Assembly (NCBI GenBank): GCA_031292755.1
Contig: JARLGM010000001.1
Span: 1 to 64,000, forward strand
DNA from: Candidatus Sulfopaludibacter sp.
GTDB lineage: Bacteria; Acidobacteriota; Terriglobia; Bryobacterales; Bryobacteraceae
Direction of reading: 5' to 3'
Length of the DNA stretch: 64,000 bases
Part shown: piece by piece, positions 46,069 through 54,172 of the stretch
Position numbering within the stretch: position 1 is the first letter of the stretch
Layout: each line of letters opens with the position of its first letter
Notes under the pieces: generated by a model
Seen by the model: only the letters and a program-made list of their open reading frames with translations
The model's database searches: none
Told to the model about the DNA's origin: nothing
Translations under genes and position numbers: made by a program

Positions 46069-47009
46069 GCGCATGCCTGATCTGTGGGTCGGCCACCACG
46101 GTCATGCTGTTCGAAGCCTCGGACAGGCTGTATCGCACCACGCAGAAGAAATTCTCCGTGGTCCGCTGCGCGGAGTGCGGCCTGGTGCGGCTCGATCCCG
46201 TTCCGCGGCCCGGGGAACTGCCCCGTTACTACCCGGACAACTACTGGTTCACGCCCGACGCGAGTCCCGCCAGCCGCATGGAGGAAGCATACCGGCGCCT
46301 GGTGTTGCGCGACCACGTGCAATTCGTGGCGCAGGCGGCGCGCCGGACGCGCGCCCGCGGCCCCCTGCTGGATGTAGGATGCGGCGGCGGCCTGTTCCTC
46401 GGCATGATGCGGGAGCGCGGCTTCCGCGTGCTGGGCCTGGACAACTCGCGCGAGGCCGCTGCCATTGCGTGGCGCCGCCAGCAGGCGCCGGCCGTCTGCG
46501 CCATGCTGGAGAAGGCGCCGTTCCGGGCCGGATCGGTCGCCGTACTCACCATGTTCCACGTGCTGGAGCACCTTTACGATCCGCGCGCCTACCTGACGGC
46601 GGCGTACCAGCTTCTGGAGCCGGATGGCCGCCTGGTAGTCCAGGTGCCCAACGCCGGCTGCTGGCAATTTCGCCTGCTGGGTCCCGCGTGGAACGGTGTG
46701 GACGTGCCGCGCCATCTGTTCGATTTCCGCGCCGGCGATGTGGAAAAGCTGGTGCAATCCTGCGGGTTCGAAGTGGTGCGCCGCAAATTCTTTTCCCTTC
46801 GCGACAATCCGGCCGGACTGGCCAGCAGCCTGGCGCCTTCGCTGGACCCCATGGCGCGGCGCGTGCGGCGCATCGAGGAAACGGGCGGCGCGCGCATCGT
46901 CAAGGATCTGGCGTATCTCGCGCTGGTGGCCGGCGCGCTGCCGTTCACCATGCTGGAAGCGGCCTGCGGCGCCGGCTCCACGGTAATGATCGAGGCGCGG
47001 CGCCCGTGA
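46065..47009 (+). CDS. Class I SAM-dependent methyltransferase with zinc-binding N-terminus
   Basis: A 314-residue protein. The N-terminus has two Cys pairs (ACLICG and CAECG) typical of sugar or lipid C-methyltransferase-type proteins; the SAM motif is LLDVGCGGGLFLG near residue 103, followed by LTMFHVLEHLYDPR. A hydrophobic segment lies near the end. It overlaps both neighbours (ATGA and GTGA), so the three proteins are translated in a coupled way. Confidence 0.87.
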   Translation: MSACLICGSATTVMLFEASDRLYRTTQKKFSVVRCAECGLVRLDPVPRPGELPRYYPDNYWFTPDASPASRMEEAYRRLVLRDHVQFVAQAARRTRARGPLLDVGCGGGLFLGMMRERGFRVLGLDNSREAAAIAWRRQQAPAVCAMLEKAPFRAGSVAVLTMFHVLEHLYDPRAYLTAAYQLLEPDGRLVVQVPNAGCWQFRLLGPAWNGVDVPRHLFDFRAGDVEKLVQSCGFEVVRRKFFSLRDNPAGLASSLAPSLDPMARRVRRIEETGGARIVKDLAYLALVAGALPFTMLEAACGAGSTVMIEARRP

Positions 47010-47710
47010 GCTACACCTCGCTGGCCTACCGGCTGCCGCGCCCGCTGCGCCGCCACATTCTGCACTTCGAAGTGGAAATCCAAGACGCGGTGGCGGCCTT
47101 TGCGCGAAAGCTTCCGGATGGCGCGCGAGTGCTCGATGCCGGCGCGGGCGAAGGCCAATATCGCGGCCATTTCGCCCGCCAGCGATACTGCGGCGTGGAC
47201 CTGGCGGTGGGCGACCGCTCCTGGAACTACAGCCGCCTGGATGCCCTGGCCGACCTGCGGGCGCTGCCGTTCCGCTCCGGCGCGTTCGATGCCGCGATTC
47301 ACATCGTCACCATCGAGCACCTGTGCGAGCCCGGCGAGGCGCTGCGGGAAATGGCGCGAGCTATGGCGCCCGGCGCCATGCTGCTGATAGCCGCTCCGCA
47401 TGAGTGGGAAGTCCACCAGGCGCCGCACGATTACTTCCGCTACACGCGCTATGGGCTGGCGTACCTGCTGGAAAAGGCCGGTTTCGAAATCTGCGAAATG
47501 CGCGCGGCCGGCGGCTATTTCCGGCTGCTCGCGCGCCGCCTGCTCAACGGGCTACAATTCTTTACGGGGGGAATTCGCTGGCTCTGCTTCATTCCGGCCG
47601 CGATCCTGTTGGTCCCGCCGGCAATGATCCTGCCTCTTCTGGATTCTCTCGACGGAGACCGCAACTTCACAGTCGGATACATTTGCACGGCGCGCACCCG
47701 CGCGCAGTAA
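47006..47710 (+). CDS. Class I SAM-dependent methyltransferase
   Basis: A 234-residue methyltransferase with motif I VLDAGAGEGQYRGHF near residue 48, IHIVTIEHLCEPGE, and APHEWEVHQAPHDYFRYT, which fits the family acting on glycan or lipid intermediates. The start is GTG 47006, which shares its TGA with the end of the previous gene. A hydrophobic C-terminal stretch (PAAILLVPPAMILPLL) may anchor it to the membrane. Confidence 0.85.
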   Translation: MSYTSLAYRLPRPLRRHILHFEVEIQDAVAAFARKLPDGARVLDAGAGEGQYRGHFARQRYCGVDLAVGDRSWNYSRLDALADLRALPFRSGAFDAAIHIVTIEHLCEPGEALREMARAMAPGAMLLIAAPHEWEVHQAPHDYFRYTRYGLAYLLEKAGFEICEMRAAGGYFRLLARRLLNGLQFFTGGIRWLCFIPAAILLVPPAMILPLLDSLDGDRNFTVGYICTARTRAQ

Positions 47711-47718
47711 GGAAACCA

Positions 47719-48597
47719 TTGAACGGAGTCATCGTAGTCGACAAACCGGAAGGCTGGACCTCGCACGACGTGGTGAATAAGATGCGCCGCCTGACCGGCG
47801 CCAAGGCCGGTCACCTGGGGACGCTGGACCCGATCGCCACCGGCGTGCTGCCTCTGGTGCTCGGCAAAGCCACCCGGCTGGCGCAGTTCTACACGCGGAG
47901 CGGCAAAATCTACGACGCGCAGGTGCGCTTTGGCTGGTCCACGACAACTTACGACCGCGCCGGCGAGGCGACCAGCGAGAAGCGCGAGGTTTCTCTCACT
48001 GCCGCTGAACTGGAACCGCAACTGGAGCGCTTTCGCGGCGAGTTTCTGCAGACGCCGCCGCCGGTCTCCGCCAAGAAGGTGGATGGCAAGCGCGCTTACC
48101 AACTGGCCCGCCAGTCCATCGCGGTGGAACTCGCACCAGTGAAGGTGGAAGTCTACGAGTTGGAACTGCTGGAGGTAAACGGCTCGCTGGCGCGGATTCG
48201 CGCGCACTGCTCCGGCGGCACCTATATGCGCTCCATTGCGCACGACCTGGGGCAGGCGCTAGGCTGCGGCGCGCACCTGGAACAACTGCGCCGCACCCTG
48301 AGCGGCGAGTTCGAACTGGCAATGGCGCGCACCATTCCTCAGATCCAGGACCTGATCGCCAGCGAGCGGCTGGTGGATGCGCTGCTCCCCGCGGCCAGCC
48401 TTCTGCCCGGCTTCCCCGCGGTGTTCGTGGACGACCTCACGATCGCGCAGATCCGTAACGGCCGCAACTTCCCGGCATCGCCGTTCCGCTCCGGCCCGGC
48501 CGCGAAGCACGTGAAGGCCGTTTCGCGCCTCGGAGAACTGGTGGCCATCGGCGAAGCGGTGCTGCCGAACCTGTACCATCCCATTGTGGTGTTGTGA
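47719..48597 (+). CDS. truB: tRNA pseudouridine(55) synthase
   Basis: A 292-residue enzyme that forms pseudouridine 55 in the T-loop of tRNAs. The catalytic Asp lies in HLGTLDPIATGVLP; KATRLAQFY, QTPPPVSAKKVDGKRAY and CSGGTYMRSIAHDLG are further family stretches. It starts at TTG 47719 just after the previous stop with AAGGAA upstream. The C-terminal PUA-like part is short. Confidence 0.95.
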   Translation: MNGVIVVDKPEGWTSHDVVNKMRRLTGAKAGHLGTLDPIATGVLPLVLGKATRLAQFYTRSGKIYDAQVRFGWSTTTYDRAGEATSEKREVSLTAAELEPQLERFRGEFLQTPPPVSAKKVDGKRAYQLARQSIAVELAPVKVEVYELELLEVNGSLARIRAHCSGGTYMRSIAHDLGQALGCGAHLEQLRRTLSGEFELAMARTIPQIQDLIASERLVDALLPAASLLPGFPAVFVDDLTIAQIRNGRNFPASPFRSGPAAKHVKAVSRLGELVAIGEAVLPNLYHPIVVL

Positions 48598-48849
48598 CAT
48601 GAGAGCATGGCCGGCCGGCCTGTTTTTGTGGCCTTCATAGTCCCGGTGAATCAGGGGGTGCGGCTGGCGGCCGCGGCGTTTTGCCGGGAACACCGTGTCC
48701 CGCGAGGGAATGCGGTTTCAGTCCCCTGTGGAATGCGATTTATGAGACAGCACGCCTGAAGCTGGGCGTGATCCCCGCGGCTCCGCAGAAGGGACAGTGA
48801 ACAGCGCGCGCCGCCTGTTACAATCCGTTCAGGATCTGAAATACCTTCT
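48598..48849. other. Intergenic region upstream of the kinase operon
   Basis: GGCCGGCCGGCC followed by TTTTT near 48608-48625 may terminate truB. TGTTACAAT at about 48826-48834 resembles an extended -10 element; the kinase gene starts shortly after. No gene is recognised. Confidence 0.45.
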
Positions 48850-50433
48850 ATGCCGCGCCGTCTGGGCCGGAAGCTGATGCTTTCGATCACGGTGATTGTC
48901 ATCATCGTGGCCGCAGTTTCAGGCTTGGTCAACGTCAAAACCGAGGAGCAGCAACTCCTCAAAACCATGATTCTGGGGGCGGACCAACTCTCCAAGGGAA
49001 TCACCAGCGCCACCTGGCACGCCATGCTCGACGACAATCGGGAGGCCGCCTACCAGGTGATGCAGACCATTGCGCTGAAGCAGGGAATCGATCGTATCCG
49101 CATCTACAACAGCGCCGGCCAGGTGATGTTCTCCACCAATAGCCAGGACACCCGCAAGGCTGCCGCCACCAAGCTGGATCTGGCTCACCCGGTGCGCTCC
49201 AGCCGCGGCGCCGACGGGTACCGCCGTCTGGAGATGCTCACCCCCATATATAACGAGCGTTCGTGCAGCCAGGCGGCCTGCCACGCACATCCCGCCGACG
49301 TGAAGGTATTGGGCGTGCTGAACCTGGCGCTCAACCTGGAAAGCGTCGATCACGAAGTGGACAGCATGAAGTTTCGCGTGCTGCTGGTGACCGGTGTCGA
49401 AATCACCCTGATCAGCCTGTGCATTATCTTCTTCACGCGCCGGTTCCTGGGGCGGCCCATCGAAAAGCTGATCGAAGGCAGCAAAGCGATCAGCCACATG
49501 GAACTGGACAAGCCGCTCGATCTCGCCGGCAGCAGCGAAGAGCTGGACGATCTGGCGCGCTCTTTCGAAGTGATGCGCCGCCGTCTGCAAACCGCGCTCG
49601 GTGAGATCAATCAATTCACGCAGAACCTGGAAAGCAAGGTGGCCGAACGCACGCAGCAACTCCAGGCCGCGCAGAAGAAGCTGCTGCACAGCGACCGCCT
49701 GGCGTCCCTGGGGCAACTTTCGGCCAGCGTGGCGCACGAGATCAATAATCCCGTCTCCGGCGTACTCAACCTTTCCATGCTGCTGCAGCGCATGCTGAAG
49801 GACGATGGCATTCCGCCGGATCGCATCGAAGAGTTCCGCAAATACCTGGCGCAGGTGGTGAATGAGACCGCCCGTGTGGGCCGCATTGTCTCAGACCTGC
49901 TGGCCTTTTCGCGCCGTTCCAAGCCGCAGCGCACGCCGGCCGACCTGAACAAGATCGTCAGGATGACGCTCTCCCTGGTGCAGCACAAGATGAAGCTCAG
50001 CAATGTGACGGTGGAGCAGGATCTCCGCGAAGACCTGCCGCTGGCGGCCTGCGATGCCTCACAGGTGCAGCAGGTGGTGTTGAACCTGCTGCTGAACGCG
50101 GCCGAGGCCACGCAAAGCAAAGCGGACCGCCGTGTCATGGTTTCCACCGAAGCCGGGAGTGGAGAGGTGCGATTGCTGGTGGCCGACAACGGCGAAGGCA
50201 TCCAGCCGGAAAACCTTGCGAAAATCTTCGACCCTTTCTTCACCACCAAGGCCGAAGGAAAAGGTGTGGGGCTCGGGCTGGCCGTCTCTTACGGAATTAT
50301 CCAGGCGCACGGCGGAGATATTGAAGTGAAGAGCGAGGCCGGCAAGGGCGCCACATTCATCGTCTCATTGCCCCTGGAGCAGTCCGTACCGGCGGGCGAG
50401 GCGCCGCTGGCGGAGCCGGCTGCAAAGGGATGA
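48850..50433 (+). CDS. Membrane sensor histidine kinase with C-x4-C-H sensor motif
   Basis: A 527-residue kinase. TM1 is near residues 10-30 and TM2 near 177-198, enclosing a periplasmic sensor of about 145 residues. That sensor holds ERSCSQAACHAHP at about 136-148, a C-x4-C-H signature that could bind heme or metal. HAMP and a coiled coil (SKVAERTQQLQAAQKKLL) follow, then the His box SVAHEINNPVSG near 296 and an ATPase domain (NLLLNAAEA, DNGEGIQ, GKGVGLGLAVSYG). It belongs to the NtrB/AtoS class that partners with sigma-54 activators. Its stop overlaps the archaemetzincin start. Confidence 0.92.
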   Translation: MPRRLGRKLMLSITVIVIIVAAVSGLVNVKTEEQQLLKTMILGADQLSKGITSATWHAMLDDNREAAYQVMQTIALKQGIDRIRIYNSAGQVMFSTNSQDTRKAAATKLDLAHPVRSSRGADGYRRLEMLTPIYNERSCSQAACHAHPADVKVLGVLNLALNLESVDHEVDSMKFRVLLVTGVEITLISLCIIFFTRRFLGRPIEKLIEGSKAISHMELDKPLDLAGSSEELDDLARSFEVMRRRLQTALGEINQFTQNLESKVAERTQQLQAAQKKLLHSDRLASLGQLSASVAHEINNPVSGVLNLSMLLQRMLKDDGIPPDRIEEFRKYLAQVVNETARVGRIVSDLLAFSRRSKPQRTPADLNKIVRMTLSLVQHKMKLSNVTVEQDLREDLPLAACDASQVQQVVLNLLLNAAEATQSKADRRVMVSTEAGSGEVRLLVADNGEGIQPENLAKIFDPFFTTKAEGKGVGLGLAVSYGIIQAHGGDIEVKSEAGKGATFIVSLPLEQSVPAGEAPLAEPAAKG

Positions 50434-50969
50434 AGTACTTCTACGTCGGCGCGACTCCCGAGGTGGAGCGGCCGCCGTTGGAAGCAGTCCGCCAGCGCAT
50501 GGCGGCGGAATACGGCGCGCCGGTGAAGGAGATTGTTCTGCCCAGCGTCGAGTTCGCGTTCGACACGGGACGGCAGCAGTACCGGTCGATGGATGTGCTG
50601 GAGATGCTGGCCCGGATTTGCCCGGCGGACGCCGCGAAATTGCTGGCGCTTACGGGGCGGGATCTGTTCGTGCCGGTGCTGACGTTTGTCTTCGGGCAGG
50701 CGCAATTGGGCGGCCGCGTGGCCGTGGTATCGCTGGCGCGCCTGCGGCAGGAGTTTTACGGCATGGCGCCCAACCAGGAGATTTTTCTGGAGCGCGCCGT
50801 CAAGGAAGCGCTGCACGAAACCGGCCATACATTCGGGCTGGTGCATTGCTCCGGCCAGCGGTGCGCCATGTCTCTGGCGACCAATGTCCGGCAGATCGAT
50901 GGAAAAAGCGCAGCCTGGTGCGCGGCATGTACGTCGCAGTTACGGCGGGCAAAGGGAGTAATTCGATGA
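50430..50969 (+). CDS. Archaemetzincin-like zinc metalloprotease
   Basis: A 179-residue cytoplasmic metalloprotease-like protein. The extended zinc motif HETGHTFGLVHC, followed by SGQRCAM, matches the HExxHxxGxxH-C-x4-C-x-M signature of archaemetzincins; two more Cys (WCAACTS) are near the end. No signal peptide is visible. It overlaps both the kinase before it and the response regulator after it by four bases. The position between a kinase and its regulator suggests a part in signalling, perhaps cleavage of a component (inference). Confidence 0.9.
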   Translation: MKYFYVGATPEVERPPLEAVRQRMAAEYGAPVKEIVLPSVEFAFDTGRQQYRSMDVLEMLARICPADAAKLLALTGRDLFVPVLTFVFGQAQLGGRVAVVSLARLRQEFYGMAPNQEIFLERAVKEALHETGHTFGLVHCSGQRCAMSLATNVRQIDGKSAAWCAACTSQLRRAKGVIR

Positions 50970-52324
50970 AGACTCACTGGCAGATTCTGGTGGTGGATGA
51001 CGAAGAGGTGATGTGCGAGTCGCTCGCGGCGTGGCTGCGCGAGGACGGCTACCACGTGGACACCGCCGCATCCGGCCGCGAGGCGCTGGAAAAGGCCCAG
51101 CAACGGGATTACGCCATCTATTTCGTCGATCTGAAAATGCCGGGCGGCATGGACGGCATCGAAACCATGATGCAGGTGCGGCGCCTGCACCCCGATGCCT
51201 CCATCATCATCATCACGGCATACGCCACGGTGGACACGGCCATCACGGCAATGAAGGAGGGCGCGCAGGAATACATCGTCAAGCCATGCAATCCGGAGGA
51301 GATATCGCTGCTGGTCAGCCGCATCATCAAGGTGAAGAACCTACAGCGCGAGAACACCATCCTGCGCAAGAAGCTGACGCGGCAGTATCGCGTGCAGGAC
51401 GTGATCAGCAAGAATCCCAAAATGCAGGAGATCCTGGCGCTGGCCCACCAGGTCTCCAGCCTGCGCAGCACCGTGCTGATTCAGGGTGAGAGCGGCACCG
51501 GCAAGGAGATGGTGGCGCGGGCCGTTCATTTTTCGGGCGACCGCGCGTCGAAGCCATTCGTCGCCGTCTCCTGCGCGGCGCTGGCCGAAACCCTGCTGGA
51601 AAGCGAACTGTTCGGCCACGAGAAGGGCGCGTTCACGGGAGCAGGGCAGCAGAAGCAGGGCAAATTCGAAATGGCCGACGGAGGCACCATCTTCCTGGAC
51701 GAAATCGGCGACATCTCTCCCAAGCTGCAGGTGGATCTGTTGCGCGTGCTGCAGGACCGCAGCTTTTACCGGGTGGGCGGATCCCAGGTGGTGAAGGTGG
51801 ATGTGCGGGTGATTGCAGCCACCCATGTAAATCTGCAGCAGGCGGTGGCCGACGGCGACTTTCGCGACGACTTGTTTTACCGGCTGAACGTGATTGAAAT
51901 TCGTATTCCGCCGCTGCGCGACCGGCGCGAGGATATCCCGCTGCTGGCCGCGCACTTCGTGGAAAAACTCGCGCACGAGCTAGGACGCGATGCCGGAGAG
52001 ATCTCCGAAGGCGCCCTCAAAGTGCTGATGGCCCACGACTGGCCAGGCAATGTGCGGGAACTGGAGAATGCCGTGGAGCGGGCCATCGTGACCTGCCACT
52101 CCCGCACGCTGACGGAAGAAGATTTCTCCTTCCTCATGGAGATTCGGGAATCCGCCAAACCTGTGACGATTCCAGCGGGGATGACCATGCAGGAGATGGA
52201 GCGGTTGCTGATCGTCGAGACGCTGCGCCGTGCGAGTGGCAACATCAAAGAGTCCGCCGCCACCCTGGGAATCGACCGCTCGACGCTCTACGAAAAGATC
52301 AAGAAGTATGAGATTCCGCGGTGA
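50966..52324 (+). CDS. Sigma-54-dependent NtrC/AtoC-family response regulator
   Basis: A 452-residue regulator: a receiver domain (VVDDEE, phospho-Asp in FVDLKMPGGMDG, Lys in VKPCNP), an AAA+ domain with Walker A GESGTGKE, the sigma-54 contact loop GAFTGA, Walker B GGTIFLDEIGD and the arginine finger region, and a Fis-type HTH at the end (GNIKESAATLGIDRSTLYEK). AAAGGGAG precedes ATG 50966, which overlaps the archaemetzincin stop. It is the likely partner of the kinase at 48850 and may act on the sigma-54 promoter at 59786. Confidence 0.96.
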   Translation: MKTHWQILVVDDEEVMCESLAAWLREDGYHVDTAASGREALEKAQQRDYAIYFVDLKMPGGMDGIETMMQVRRLHPDASIIIITAYATVDTAITAMKEGAQEYIVKPCNPEEISLLVSRIIKVKNLQRENTILRKKLTRQYRVQDVISKNPKMQEILALAHQVSSLRSTVLIQGESGTGKEMVARAVHFSGDRASKPFVAVSCAALAETLLESELFGHEKGAFTGAGQQKQGKFEMADGGTIFLDEIGDISPKLQVDLLRVLQDRSFYRVGGSQVVKVDVRVIAATHVNLQQAVADGDFRDDLFYRLNVIEIRIPPLRDRREDIPLLAAHFVEKLAHELGRDAGEISEGALKVLMAHDWPGNVRELENAVERAIVTCHSRTLTEEDFSFLMEIRESAKPVTIPAGMTMQEMERLLIVETLRRASGNIKESAATLGIDRSTLYEKIKKYEIPR

Positions 52325-52337
52325 TGGCGGCCCGTCG

Positions 52338-52598
52338 TCACACGAGGCGATCGTATTCGGTGTGACTGCCGATCCAATACCAGACGATACGATCTTTTTT
52401 CATGACTGCCAGGGCACGGTGGTCAAGACCGATGCGAGCCGAGTAGATGTCGTCTTCGCCCTCCAGTTTCTTGAATTGTAAACCGGGGTGTGCCGGGTTG
52501 TTGCGGAAGAGACGGTAGGCGCGTTTTGCGTCCCGTTGCGCGTCGAGGGGAAGATCCGAAAACAGACGCCAGAACTTCCGAGTAGTCCGAGATTGCAT
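52338..52598 (-). CDS. RelE/ParE-family toxin
   Basis: An 86-residue basic protein of the RelE/ParE fold (KFWRLFSDLPLDAQRDA, PGLQFKKLEGEDDIYSARI, DHRALAVMKKDRIVWYWIG). Such proteins cleave mRNA on the ribosome or poison gyrase; the subfamily is not decided. It starts directly at the base after the antitoxin stop. The 3' end faces the response regulator with 13 bases between stops. Confidence 0.82.
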   Translation of the reverse strand: MQSRTTRKFWRLFSDLPLDAQRDAKRAYRLFRNNPAHPGLQFKKLEGEDDIYSARIGLDHRALAVMKKDRIVWYWIGSHTEYDRLV

Positions 52599-52814
52599 TT
52601 AGAGCAAATCGTCCAACAAAAGCGTTTCGCCCCGCTCGTCTTCCTCAAGGGCTTCTCGCGCCATTCGACGAATTACATCGCGTTTCTCGGCAAAGCGCTT
52701 CTTCCAGGCGTCTTCGTCGGCAAGCGACGCCAAAATTTGGGACGCAATTGCATCCTGCTCATCCTGTGGTAGCGCCGTGACTTTTTCCAACGCCTTTTCG
52801 AGCAGCGTCGACAT
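52599..52814 (-). CDS. Antitoxin of the RelE/ParE-type pair
   Basis: A 71-residue acidic protein (TLLEKALEKVTALPQDEQDA, EDERGETLLLDDLL) preceding the toxin. Its composition and order (antitoxin first) fit a type II module. No clear DNA-binding fold is visible, so repression by the pair is only inferred. Confidence 0.78.
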   Translation of the reverse strand: MSTLLEKALEKVTALPQDEQDAIASQILASLADEDAWKKRFAEKRDVIRRMAREALEEDERGETLLLDDLL

Positions 52815-52870
52815 GCATTCATCTTAGCAGCGAAGACTGCCTTACGAGATTCCCGGGTAGCGAAGGCCAC

Positions 52871-53109
52871 TCACAGCAGTTCCGTAATTGACTCCACACC
52901 GATTGACCGGTTCTGCGCTACTTCAGAGAGAATGCCTTGCAGCGTCCCGGTCTTCAATGGGTTATGTCTGGGGACCGTAACGCTGTGCGTTGGAGGCCCG
53001 TCATGCCGAAGCCTTACATGGCTCCCCTTCTGGCGAATTACCTTGTATAGCCCAAGTGTTCCAGCGCTCGTACGAGGACATCAGCAGATACGTCTCGCGG
53101 CAACTTCAT
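52871..53109 (-). pseudogene. hicA: Frameshifted HicA toxin gene
   Basis: From ATG 53109 the frame reads KLPRDVSADVLVRALEHLGY, a HicA start, then stops at TAA after 23 codons. Shifting by two bases just after GY continues the family perfectly (KVIRQKGSHVRL, then HSVTVPRHNPLKTGTLQGIL) to a TGA at 52871. The total is 239 bases, two more than 79 codons. A duplicated TA near 53045-53049 explains it. It is either an inactivated toxin or a sequencing error. Confidence 0.85.
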
Positions 53110-53321
53110 GCGGCTTCGACCGGGATCAGTTCGTCTTTTACGTAGTGCAGTTGCACGAGGCGGGACTGTACCTCGCTATCTTCGAAGTGAAGGGAAGTGG
53201 CTTCCAGAACATTGGCCCGAAGTTCTTCCCAGGTGTCAGCTTGGATGAATATGCCGTGGCCCAGGGCTCGTGCGCAGTAGCCGCCTTCTTCCGCGTCGCG
53301 AACTTCGAAGATCAACTCCAT
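53106..53321 (-). CDS. hicB: HicB-like antitoxin
   Basis: A 71-residue protein with the partial RNase H-like HicB fold (IFEVRDAEEGGYCARALGHG, FIQADTWEELRANVLEAT). Its stop overlaps the ATG of the frameshifted hicA (ATGA). It follows the last gene of the electron-transfer operon by 12 bases on the same strand. Confidence 0.8.
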   Translation of the reverse strand: MELIFEVRDAEEGGYCARALGHGIFIQADTWEELRANVLEATSLHFEDSEVQSRLVQLHYVKDELIPVEAA

Positions 53322-53333
53322 GCCCTTAGGTTA

Positions 53334-54161
53334 CTACCCCTCCAGGAACATCTCGCCGCAGACCGCATCCCAATCCGCCTGGGGATAAGCCTGGGACATA
53401 TCCGCGATGGGGACGCCGCCGTCGGCCAATGCCGGAGCCGCGCCTTCGGCGGTGAGAGTCAGTTGCAGCCGTTCCAGTTCCCGCATGAGCCACGGGCGCA
53501 CTTCCGCCCCGCGCAGCAGGTGACGAAACGCGGGTTCGCCGGAGGCCGCGGGCCGCACTCTCAGGTACCATCCGGCGCCGGGAGCGCCCGCTTCGAGCAC
53601 CTCCCCCTCCACGGGGGAAAGCACGCGCACATCCGCGCCGTGCTTGTGAACGCGGAACGCCGTGCCGTTCACCTCGATCTGCGAGCCCACCGGCGGCAGC
53701 GCCACCTGGCCGGGAGTTCCCAACAGCCTGGAGCCTAAGTCGTCCAGCCCCACCGTCACCGTGCCGTCGCTCTCAGGGCGCACCCAGGTGTGCCCGCGAT
53801 GGTACAGGCGATCCAGCGGAAATGACATCCCGAAGATCTCCTCTTCCTCACCCGCGGCCACCGGGTGGCCCTCCACGAGCCGGGCATGCGTTTCGCACTC
53901 CCGGCAGTCGAAGGAATGCGGGCACTCACGGCTTTCCAACTCCCCGGTGAGTACGTGGCGGCAGGCGCGATCGCGAGCCGGCAGGTCGTTAAATTCCGAA
54001 TGCCAGCGGATGCGCTCCAGTTTGCGCGAGCGCAGGTCCTGGCGCGAGCGCAGGGCCGCACTCACCAGTGTGGTGGCGACAATCACCAGCACCGTATAGA
54101 ACGCTCCCAGAAACACGATGTGTCCGGCATCCAGATGAAATCCATAATTCCAAGGCAACAT
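53334..54161 (-). CDS. Membrane-anchored, GcvH-like protein (degenerate lipoyl domain)
   Basis: A 275-residue protein. A TM helix (GHIVFLGAFYTVLVIVATTL, residues 12-34) is followed by Arg/Lys-rich sequence, so the rest should face the cytoplasm. A Cys cluster (CRHVLTGELESRECPH, then DCREC) may hold a metal. Residues 130-215 resemble glycine cleavage H protein (YHRGHTWVRPESDGTVTVGL, LSPVEGEVLEAG), but in the alignment the lipoyl-lysine position is Gly, with a Lys two residues earlier. It is the last gene of the Qrc-like operon. GGAGATACGC precedes ATG 54161. Confidence 0.8.
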   Translation of the reverse strand: MLPWNYGFHLDAGHIVFLGAFYTVLVIVATTLVSAALRSRQDLRSRKLERIRWHSEFNDLPARDRACRHVLTGELESRECPHSFDCRECETHARLVEGHPVAAGEEEEIFGMSFPLDRLYHRGHTWVRPESDGTVTVGLDDLGSRLLGTPGQVALPPVGSQIEVNGTAFRVHKHGADVRVLSPVEGEVLEAGAPGAGWYLRVRPAASGEPAFRHLLRGAEVRPWLMRELERLQLTLTAEGAAPALADGGVPIADMSQAYPQADWDAVCGEMFLEG

Positions 54162-54172
54162 ATGCGTATCTC

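Noticed and set aside
46073-47710. 545-residue ORF in the methyltransferase region
   Set aside because: Its first 311 codons are a shadow of the upstream methyltransferase; the real start is the GTG at 47006.
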